DNA from: Opitutia bacterium
GTDB lineage: Bacteria > Verrucomicrobiota > Verrucomicrobiia > Opitutales > Opitutaceae
Direction: 5' to 3'
DNA: 64,000 nt
NCBI GenBank assembly: GCA_003142955.1
Contig: PLOH01000049.1
Coordinates: 1 to 64,000, forward strand
Position 1 is the stretch's first letter; each line of letters starts with the position of its first letter. Shown here piece after piece: positions 15,001-27,000 of the stretch. The notes beneath the pieces are model-generated. The model saw only the letters and a program-made list of their open reading frames with translations. It did no database searches and was not told where the DNA came from. Both the position numbers and the translations under genes were made by a program.

Positions 15001-18000
15001 TTTCTACAAGAACCCGACGTACACGCACCTGATTACCTCGCAGATTCTGAAGCGGGGCAACACGCCTGATCCGCTGCCGCCGTCGGCCTTCACGGAAACC
15101 GTCACGTACGACCAGTTCGGTCGCGTCAGCGGCGGGACGCGGGCGGATGGCAAGACGTTTACGATTACGCCGGCTCAGGTGTTGGGGGCGATCGATCCTA
15201 CCACCGCCCTGGATCTCAACGGAACTGCCCGGCTCGTCCAACTCGACGTGACCACCGATCCGACGAAGCTGCAGGCCGTCGCAACCTACACGTCGTTCAC
15301 CAACCAGACGACCACCTACGGCCTGTCGCCGTATGGTCAGATTATATCGTCCAAGACGGCAGGGGGCGTGACGACGTCATCGCAACGCACGGCCAGCGGA
15401 TTGGTTGTCACCCAAACCGATCAGATGGGCAACATCACTCAATATACTTATGATGCGTTCAACAATGTAATCCAGATTACCGACTATCCGGGTGGTCCGG
15501 GGACGGCCGCGTCCACCGTTACCATGGTCTATAATCCCAGCGAATTCGATCGAATGACAAGCATGACCGACGGTGTGGGAAGGGTCACGACTTACGACAT
15601 TAATTCTGCCAACGGCGACATCCTCTCGACCACGGTGACGGACCCGAATGCACCGCCGGGCAGCCCCAGCGTAAGCACGACCAATTATACCTACTACAGC
15701 AGCGGTCAGGTCGAGACAATGACCGATCCCGACAGCAACCCCACGAACTATACCTACGACGCCGACGGCCGATTGACCGTTACCACTTTCGCAGACGGCA
15801 CTACGAGCACGAACGAATACAAAGATCTGACGGGTAACATCACCGCCACGATCGACGAATCCGGCAATCGTAACGAATACGACTATGATCCGATGAGCCG
15901 GCTGATCGCGAAGCGAACTTTCATGGGGGGCGGCACGGTTTACGCGTGGAGCGCCAGCTACGACGCCCAAGGCAATCGCATCCGGACGGTTGACAGCAAC
16001 GGCGCGATCACGACGTACGCGTACGATTCCATCAATCGAATCATCACCGTGATCCAGGGAGTGGGACCCCTTAACGTCACCACCAAATACGGCTACGATT
16101 ACGCCAGTTTTACGACCACCTATTCCGTCCCGTACGATCCGACCTACACGTATCAATACCAGATGGACGGTCGGGGCAACGTCAGCGTCACGGTCTATAA
16201 CGTCGACAATAACTTGATTGCCCAATTCGACCAGGCCGGGGACGAGACGCAGACGCTGTACGACGCGGCCAAGCGGAAAGACGGAACAATCCTGCCCAAT
16301 GGAGGGAAGATCACCTACGTACTCGACGGACGCGGACGAGTGGTGGAGCAAATCGGCCCGGTCCCGACGTTGGCTTCGACCACGCTCACGGGTCCTTCCC
16401 AGGATACCTTGTTCGTCTACGACAACGCCAACCGCCTGACTCAACAGACGGCAAAGAACACAACCGGTAGCGGCGATGAGGTAACCCAATATGTGTATAA
16501 TCTCCTCAATGAAGTCGCGCAGGTGACCGACGCCGAGGGGAACGTGACCAGGAGCGAATACGATGCCGCCGGAAATCTGAAGAAAGTCACGCAGGCGTTC
16601 GGTTCCTCGATGGCGTATGTCAGCGAGTTCACCTACGACAAACGCAACCGGATCGCAACCAGAACGGATCAGGACATCGCGCTCACGATCTTCACCTATA
16701 CCAAGACCGGCAAGGTCGAGACGATCACCGACCCGATGAAGAATGTCACGACGTTTGCCTACGACGCGATGAATCGGGCGATTTCGACCACGGACGCGGA
16801 GAATGAAATCGCCGTGTTCCAGTATGATGGAGAAGGCAATTTGATCGCCAAGGTCGATCCGCGCGGGCTCGGCGACATTAACAACGCCGCCTACAAGACG
16901 ACGTATACGTACGATGCCATGAATCGGCTGACGTCGACCACGGACCCGCTCGGCAATATCACGCTCCTGCAATACGATGCAGACAGTAATGTCACCGTGT
17001 CGATCGACGCGCGCGCCAACGGAGACCCCAATAGCGTGAAATATCGGACGACCAATGTTTATGATGCGGCGAACCGCCTGATCCAGACCACCGATGCGGA
17101 AGGGGGTATCACGCTCTATAAATACGATAGCATGGGCAATCGCACGTTGATCGTTGATCCGCGGGCACTCGGTCAGCTGAATGCGGGCTATCAGACCGTG
17201 ATGGTCTTCGACGTGAACAACCATCTGGTGTCGATGACTGATGCCCTCGGTCAGCCTTGGACGTATGCCTACGATCAGGTCGGCAACCTCATGACGGTGA
17301 CGCCGCCGCAGGGGGCCAGCTTCGGTACGAAATACACCTACGATCGTTTGAACCGCCGACTGTCAGTCACCCAGGCTCCGGGAACGACGGACCAGACTAT
17401 CGCCAGCGTGGAATACAACGCCTTGGGCTTGAAGGCGGCGATTGTCGATCCCGACGGCATGCGGACGGAATACACCTACGATTCGCTGAAATTCCTCTCC
17501 CAGGTCGTCGAAGCGGTGAAGACCCCGGCGGAAAGGACGACAAAATACGACAACGATCTGGTGGGCAACGTTCTCGTCATCCACGATCCGCTGGGGAGTT
17601 TCTACGACACAACGCAGACGTATGATAAAGTCTACCGGCTGGCCACCACGACGCGCAACACCGGTACGCCAAGCGCTCCGGGACCGAAGTTCTATGTCAC
17701 CTACGGCTACGACCTGGCGGGCAATTTGACCCTCCAGACCGATCCACGCTCCACGTCGATTTTCACGACCTTTACCTACGACGCGGACAATCGGCAGACC
17801 TCGATGACCGATGCGGCTGGCGGCGTCACCGCCATGAAATATGACCAGGTCGGCAACCTGATTGCCAAGGTGGATCCGCGCGGCGGTGGCGACCCCAACA
17901 ACACCGAATTCGGCACCCAATACGTCTACGACGGACTGAACCGGCTCATCGCAAAGACCGACCCAACCGGCGCGGTGGGCGGGACGACCCTCTACACCTA

Positions 18001-21000
18001 TGACCAGGTCGGAAATCTGTTGACGGAAACCAGACCGCTGGGAGCGACCTACGTCACGACGTACACCTATGACGCGCTCAATCGCCTCACGACGATGACG
18101 GATGCCCTGGGGAACAAGACCGTCTACAGATATAACCCCGCGGGCAAGGTCATCGAGATCGATGATCCGCGCGACTTCGGTCCGACGGGGGCGAGCTACG
18201 AGACCACGTTCACCTACGACTTCCTCAATCGGGAGGTTTCGACTACGCGCACCCTAAGCTCCTCTGTGGTGGCCACGGACGTCTACACCTACGACGCCAA
18301 CGGCAACGTCCTCACGCACCAGGACCCGCGCGGGGCCTACTACACGACGACGTACGTTTACGACGCGCTCGATCGTGTGATTACGGAGACGGTGCCGGGC
18401 GGCAGCTCGACGTCCCCGGGCGGCTCACTCGTCACCACATATACCTATGACGCGGACGGCAACCAGACGTCCGTGACGGATGCTCGCGGAGCTTACTACA
18501 CGGTGACCAAAGTCTATGACGGATTCGGGCGAGTGATGGAAATCGACCAGCCGACCGGCACGGCCGGAGCGCCGGGGCCGGTGGCCGTCACGACCGACAC
18601 CTATGATGCCGCCGGGAACGTTTTGACCGTCACCGATCCGCGGGGTGCGTATTACACGGTTGTTTACACGTATGACAATCTCGACCGGGTGAAGACGGAA
18701 ACCCAGCCCGCGGGCACGGATGCGGATCCGGGCGATCCGCAGGTGATCACTTACGGTTACGATGCGGTGGGGAACGTCGTGCTCCAGACGATCGCGCGCA
18801 CCGGCTCCGATGCGGCCAATCTGGGGACCTCGTCTACCTTCGATGCGTTGAACCGGCGAACGGAGCAAATCGACGCGTTTGGCCAGACAACCACCTACGA
18901 TCACGATAAGGATGGAGACACCATCCTGATTACCTACGTCGGATCCGGTCCGTCGCCGACGCGTACGACCGATGTGAGCTACGATCTGGTCGGGCGGGCG
19001 ATCCAGACAACCGACAACGCCGGCTTCGTCACGACGACGAGTTACGACGAGGTGGGCAACGTGCTCACCCAAACCGGCCCCTATACGGATTCATCCGGGA
19101 CGCCCTATGCGACGAACTACACGTACGACGGTGAAAACCACGTGCTTTCGAAGACTGATGCCGACGGCTTTGTCACGCTTTACACCTACGATCCCGAAGG
19201 GAACCAGACTTCGGTGACGGATGGCCGCGGCGCGTATTATAAGGTCGTTTATCAGTACGACGCACGCAATCGCGTGATTGAAGTCGATCAGCCAACTGGG
19301 ACTGAGGCGCAGCCGGGTCCGGTGGCGACTACCCAGTATGTTTACGATGGCGCGGACAATCAGATTAGGATCATCGATCCGCGAGGGGACGCATTTGCAA
19401 CGACCAATGTCTATGACGCCCGCAATCTCCTGATCGAGACCGACACGGTGGATGGCACGCCCTCGGCACCGGTGACCAGCACGCAGCTTTTCACGTACGA
19501 TCTGGCCGGCAACCGAACTTCGGAAACCGACGCCCGTGGCTTTGTCACGACCAGCAGCTACGACGCAATGAACCGGATCGTTAGCACAACGTATCCGGCG
19601 GGCACGGTCGCGCAGCCCAAGACCCTCACGGAAACGTTTACCTATGATTCAACCGGCAACCTCCTCAAGGATGTCGGCGTGGGCGGCCCGAATTACGTCA
19701 CCACTTACACCTACGATACGCTCAATCGCATGACGTCGCGGACGGATCCGACCGGTGAGACGGAGACCTGGGCATACGATCGATTTGGCAACGTGCTCAC
19801 GCATACCACACCTGACGGCCCCACCGCCTACACCTACGATACGCTCAATCGCGTAACTTCGGTGACGGATGCGCTCACTAATATCACTCTATATAATTAT
19901 CAAGGGCTCACCGACAACCTGGTGCAAATCGACCCTCTCAAAAACACGACTGAAATATATCGTGATGGAATGGACCGGGTGGTGCAACGGACCGACGCCG
20001 TCGGGAACAGCGAGTATTATGTATATGACGCCGTCGGCAACGTCGTTTCCTATACCGATCGCCGCGGAACGGTGACCGACCGGGTCTACGACGCTCGCAA
20101 CCTGCTGCTCGAGGAAACCGTCGCCGCGGGTACGCCGGATGAAGCCTCGCGGACGCTCAGTTATGACGACATGGGATGGCTGACGGAAGAAACCGGTTTC
20201 GACGGGCCGCAGCAGACGATCGGCTATGTGCGGGACAATCAGGGCCGGATGATCGAGCGGATCACGGCGACCGGCGGCAGCACGGCGCCGATCGTCGAAT
20301 CGTTCACCTATGACCTGGTGGGCAACATGCTCACCGACACCAGCGGCCGTGGGGCCTATTTCACGATCACCTACACCTACGACCGGCGCAACCAGCTCAT
20401 CGCCGAGCAGCGTCCGGTGGGGACGCTCGATGATCCGGTTTATACGACGGAGACGTTCGGCTATAATGACGCGGGCCAGAGGACGGATACGTGGGACGGC
20501 CTGGATCATCAAGTTGAACGGACCTACGATTTGCTTGGTCGCGTGACTTCGGAGACCATCTTTAATCCCGATGGCAATATTACGAGCACCTGGGATTATC
20601 AGTCCACCGCCGACGGCCTCGTGGTGACGTACACCGACGGCCTGGGCACGGTCGAGGATGTGACGTCCTACGATCTGCTGGGCCGGGTGACCAGCGACGT
20701 GAATCGCGAAAACGGCACGACGATCAACCAGTACGATGACGACGGCAACCTGCTCTCGATGGAGCTGGGCAGCGTCCACCGCACCTACGCCTACGACAAG
20801 TTGAATCGTCGCACGGACACGTACGATGAAAATAACAATGATGTGCACGTTGGCTATGACGAGATCGGCAACGTCACCTCCAGCCGGGATGCCGACGGCA
20901 ACACCACCAGCTATACCTATGACCGGCTAAATCGGGTTCATCTTTCGACGAACGACCTGACCGCCACCACCGAGACCGATTATGACGGCGCCGGAAATCT

Positions 21001-24000
21001 GGTGCGGGTCGTCGATCCGGCGGGGAACATTACCCTCTATACTTACGACCTGGCGAACCGCCGCCTGACCGATACGAACAGCGCCGGGACGCGGCACTAC
21101 ACCTACGATGCCGACGGTAACGTGACCAGTTTCACGGATCGCGACGGTCGCACCATCACCTACACCGTCGACGGCGCGGGTCGCAGGGTCGTCGAGACCT
21201 GGGTCGGTGCCGCCTCGGACGGAAGCGATGAGGTGATTACTTACACCTATGATTTGGCGGGGAGGCTCACCTCCGAAACGGATGGCGCGTGGACTGACAC
21301 CTACTCCTATACGAGCGACGTCCGGAACCTCGAGACGAGCCAGACGGTGATCGGACCGGCGGCCTATGGCACGACCACGATCAATTATACCCTCAATAAT
21401 CTCGGCGCAACGACCACCAATTCGCTGACTTGGAACAACGGCTCTCCGTTGGTGAACGACACTTACACTTACGACCCAATCGACAACCGCCTAACCTCGA
21501 TCAGTCAAGCGGGGTCGTTTGTCACCTCCAAAGAAGTAGACTTTACCTACGCAACCGATGGATTCCGCGTGGCCAGCGTGGACATGTACGATAACGGCGG
21601 ATCGGGCAACGTGCTCGCGGTCTCCACCCAGATCACCTACAACAACCGCAATCTGATCGAGGGGATCACCGATACCGGCGCCGGCAACCAGACGATTGAG
21701 GATTACTTCTATACCTACGACGCGAACGGTTTCATCTCATCCCGCAGCAATGTCGATGGGAGCGCCTCCTTCAACTATGACAAGGCGAACCAGACGACTT
21801 CGGTTGTCTATAGCGACTCCGCGTTTGGGAACGAGCAATACACCTACAATACGGCCGGCAACGTAACCCTGTCGTCACGCCGTGGGAATGAGAAATACGG
21901 CCCGAACAATGAGCTGATTTCCGACGATGCGTCGACGTACACCTATGACGCGGAAGGCAACCTGACCAAGGTGACGTCGATTCAATTCAGCACGGCCACC
22001 CAGTATGTTTGGGACTACCGCAACCGGCTGATCGAGGTCGATTTCCTTGACGCTCAGGGGCACGCCACCCGGGCCATCCGTTACGAATATGACGCCTCGG
22101 ACCACCGCGTTGCGATCTATGACGGCGGACCGGTAGCAGGTGTGTCGAACACGGTCTATTTCGTCTACGACCACGACAATGTCATCTTGGAGCTGAAGGA
22201 CCCCGACGGCCCGGCGGGACCGCTGGCGACCGCCCCCTCGATGGCTTATCTCTATGGCCTGCAGGCCGACCAGATTCTCGCCCAGGACGACGGCCATGAC
22301 GGCATGCTCTGGCTCCTGGATGACGGCCACGGCACGATCCGCGATCTGGTGACCGGAGCCGGTGTGCTCGACGATCATCTGAAGATCGACAGCTTCGGGA
22401 ATTTGATTGCGCGTTCCTCGTCCGAGGCGCTGCAGACCCGATACCTCCTGGACGGCCGTGAATTCGACAGCGATACGCAGCTCTATTATTTCCGTTCCCG
22501 CTATTACGATCCAGCGGCGGGTCGTTTTCTGAGCCCAGACTCCACGGGATTCAAGGGCGGTGACAGCAATCTTTATCGTTTCGTCAATAACAACCCCGCC
22601 AACCTTCACGATCCCCGCGGAACAGAATTCACCCAGGACGATGCGATCAATACCCAGGCGTTATCCGATTCACTTTCGACCTGGCTGACCCCTGAGGGGA
22701 TCAACTATGCCACCAGTTACTGGACGGGCGGGGCGGCGACGAGCACTTCACAGAACGTCGTTCAAGCGGGCGTCGGGTTTCTCGCGCACGGCGCGTATGC
22801 CGCCTTTGATTTCACGATTCTGACCGCGGTCGACGCCTATGAGGGAGCGGCGCACTCGGTCTTCGGCGGAGATTATGTTCCGGGTGGATCCGTTGGGTCT
22901 TTCTTCTACAGCGCTGGTTTTGAATCGGGATATCGGGGGCAATCCGGCGGTACTGCGTTTGTGCAAACCGTGCTCGGCTTCACGGGTCAGATGGCGATGG
23001 GCCTTCTGGAAGCGCCCTTCCAATTCCTGAACAGCTTCGCCCACACGGCATTGACGGGAACCGACTACTACCAACTCGGGGCATCGGCGTTCGATGCTTT
23101 CACGGCGGTGGACGGGGTGAAGGGTTCGGTGAAAGGGCTGCTTGAGTCGAAAGTGTGGGGCATCGCATCCGATGCGATCGGCGTCTTTGAGAAGAACGCC
23201 AATGCGCTTCGCGGTCTGAAATACCTGACTGGCGACGGCGCGGCGGCGGACCTCAGCCTGGGTCTGGGCGAGTACGCTGCCGCCGCCCGGGCCTCGATCT
23301 CCGGGGCCTTGAAGCTGGCGTGGCGCGAGACCCTCAACTCGTTGCCGCGCCTGGACGAACTGAAGAGCGCGCGGAGCACGGATGGCAGCTACGCCTCAGC
23401 ATTGGGCAAGATGCTGAGGCGCGAGGCGAACGAACTCATGACCCGACAAAGGCTGCAGCAGGCTCTGAGAGCCGAGGCACGGGCCGCTTCCGAAGGCCAG
23501 TTCAACGATCGCCGGGTCAAGTCGGGGATGATCAAGGATTGGAAGACCGGGAAAACGGGCGACCTTACGCTTTACCGAACGGCGCTGGAGACGATGAACG
23601 AGATCTACGGAGTGCCCGAAATTGCGCGTAGTGCTGTTCGGAATTTGGGCCAGGACATTTCTTCCCGCGTTACGTACTACGATCCGCGAACGGGGACGAT
23701 GGAATCGGGATACATCCACCGCGACAACATCCAGCGCGTGCTCGACTATGCGGAGAGAAACCGCCTCCCGGAACCCACGATTGAAACCAGCATCATGGAC
23801 TTCAATCGCATGGGTCAGAAGGAATACAATCGGATTCTCGTCAGCGACGGACGATTGATTTGGGCGCGGGACGGCACGCCGGTGGTCACGTCGAAAGCGG
23901 CGGAATGCATTGTCGTCATGGATGGATCCGGAAGACTCTACGGCGTCCAAGAAATTGATCGCGTTACGAGAGTCGGTGCCAAAGCCGTCCACGCTAGCCT

Positions 24001-27000
24001 GATCGGAGTGGAGGAGGGCGTGATCTTTGCCGGAACGATCCAGACATTCGCTGACGGGAGACTTCAGTATATCACGGACAATTCCGGCCACTTTGGTGCC
24101 GCCACCGAGCCGCGGACTTATAGCAAGCCCGACTTGACTCCCACTGATAAAGTAAGGCTTCCCACGTTGAAGCAAGGCGGGTCGATCGATCTGGCCCTGA
24201 CAATCCTTGAACGGCGCGGCCTGGAGATTCCAGATGATCCGGTTCGCTTCAATACAGGGAGCAAAGATCGGCCGAAATATTTCGTTCCCAAGGAATATCT
24301 GGGGCAATTTGAAAAAGGATCAAGGGAACTGAATGGCGGCGCGATGCGTGGGATCAAGCTTAAGGAATTCGACTTTGATCCAAAGGCGGGCACGGGGTCG
24401 CAGCTGACTTATGGGATTGCTTGGAGACGTTCTAACGTGGTCCCGGGTGAGTTCCCGTTGTCTTTCCAGGTGCGGTCTCTTTTGAGCACGGAGATCACTC
24501 CGTTCGGGAGGGTGCCGCTGGAGATTTCGGGATTTATCGGCCGGATATCGAATCCTGGCTACGAGGGCGCGCGTCCGATGCCGGCCAACATCGGTGATTT
24601 CTCGATGACGACGAACCAAGGCTCCTGGAATTTGGGTCTCCAGGACATTTCCTCCGGCGTGGTCCGCATCGGCGCATTTGTTCCGCAACAGATCCTTCAA
24701 CATTTCTCCTATGACGGCCATGGCTCGATGCCTTGGACGGGGAATTTCTTCCTCGAAACGCAAAGGGGCTCTTTCGCGCCCCCTACCTTGTCGGGCATGC
24801 CGCGCGGGGCATCGGGTCTGTTCGATACAGCTGTCGCCGGCCAAAGCTCATTCTCCCCGGCACCGAACACCGGCACTCCGACGACGCCCACGGCGCCGGT
24901 TCCCGTCGCATCCACTGGCCCCAGTTTGACGGCGGCCCCGTCGGCAGCTTCCAGCGCCGTCGTACCTGCGACCGGCCCAACGACGACGATAGCGTCTTCG
25001 ACCTCGCCATCACAGCCGACCTCGACCCCGACGGTGGCCGGCAGTCTGGTCGCCGACGCGGAATTGCTCTGGTCCCAGGTGATCGGGCGGCCGGTTAATC
25101 TTGATTTGACGCTCGTGGCCGCCGACCTGCCCGCCGGCCAGCTCGGTTACGGTGTAATCACTGCCGTCGGCGCTGATGGCCGGCCCACCGCCGGGCAGAT
25201 AGTGTACGATCGCAGTGGCGACGGACAAGGCTGGTTCGTGGATTCCACTCCAGGAGACAACAGCGAGTACTTGGCGAGCAATTCCGGTGGCCTGACCGCC
25301 GCAAGCAATTCCGCCGCCGCTGGTCATTACGATCTCATGACGCTGGTGATGCACGAGATGGGCCACCTGCTCGGCTTCACCAGCGACTACTCCGGCTTCG
25401 CGGCGGGCGTGACCACGACCGCCAGCGGCTCGTTGGAATTCGATTCCGGCGGCATTCTGGCGGCGATGGCCAGCGACGGGGACCATCTCAACGCGTCAGT
25501 TTATCCGAACGCGCTCATGAACGGCTACCTCGCTCCGGGCGTGCGCAAGTTGCCGTCCGCGCTCGAGGGTTCAATGATCGCCGAGGCGTGGAACCTGGCG
25601 GCGCAACAGGAAGCTTCGGGGCTGGGCGCGCCGAGTTTCGACACGGCTGCCGGACAGCTGGGCTTTGTCGAATTGGCCGGCGCAGTCCAGCAAGGCCTGA
25701 CGAACCCGCCGGTGAGCGTGGTTAATGGCGACTTCTCCTCTGTAACGGGCACTGGAGCTCCGTCCGGATGGAACGTCTTTGGCAGCGTCTTTGATGTCGG
25801 CGGCACCAGCATCCTGAGTTCTGTCGCCGGTCGTCTGTACACCGACCTGTCACAAACGTTCATTATGCCGGGCGCGGCTTCGCAGCTCCAATTCACGCTC
25901 ACCTCGGCCCAGCTGCAGCAGCCCGCCGGTCATCCGGGCGATGCGTTTGAGATGGCCCTGCTGAATGCGGTGACCACCCAGCCGCTCCTGGGTGCGGCCT
26001 TCAACGGCACCGACGCCCTGATCAGCCTGCAGGCCAACGGCCGGCTCTACCTGGCCCCACAGGTGTCGATCAAGGGCCAGCCGGGCTTCGTCTCCGGCAG
26101 CGTGGTCGACACGACCCAACCCATCACGTTTACGGTCGACCTTTCCGGCGCGCCGGCCAACGCCTCGGCGGCCTTGTTCTTCGACCTGGTTTCGCTCAAC
26201 GGTGCGGGCAGCCGTGCGAGCGTCGCCAATGTCCAGCTCTCGGTCAACGCCCCGAACAACCAGCCGCCGGTGGCGGGAAACGACGCGGCAACGACCAACG
26301 CCAACTCGCCGGTGCTCATCAATGTGCTGGCCAACGACAGCGATCCCGACGGCACGATCGATCCGACCTCGCTGGTGATCGTGGGCGCGCCGCAACATGG
26401 CCAACTCGCGGTCGATCCGACGACGGGCTTCCTGCAGTTCACCCCGGCGTTCAATTTCATCGGCACCGACACCTTCACCTACCGTGTGCGCGACAACCAG
26501 GGTGCGCTGTCCAACGTCGCAACCGTGACCATCACCGTGCTGGCGGTGCCGCTGGCGCCGGTTGCGGTCGACGACACCTATACCGTGCCGCAGGGCAGCC
26601 CGCTGACCAGCAATGTCCTGGGCAACGACATCAGCCCGAACGGCCTGCCGATCACCGCGGTGCTGGCCCAGGGCCCCGCGCACGGCTCCCTGGTGTTCAA
26701 CGCCGACGGCAGCTTCACCTACACCCCGGCGGCGCTCTATGTGGGCAGCGACTCCTTCACCTATCGGGATACGGATGGAACCCTGACCAGCGGGCTGGGC
26801 ACAGTGCGAATCACCGTCACGCACGTGAACCACGCGCCGGTCGCCGTCGACGACACTGCCGTCGCCATCGCGGGCCAGCCGGTCGTGATCCCCGTCACCC
26901 GAAATGACATCAATGTCGATGGAGACAGTCTCCTGCCGGTGATCGTGACGAAGCCCGCCGTTGGCACGGCCACGGTCGATGCGGCTACCGGCTCTATCAT

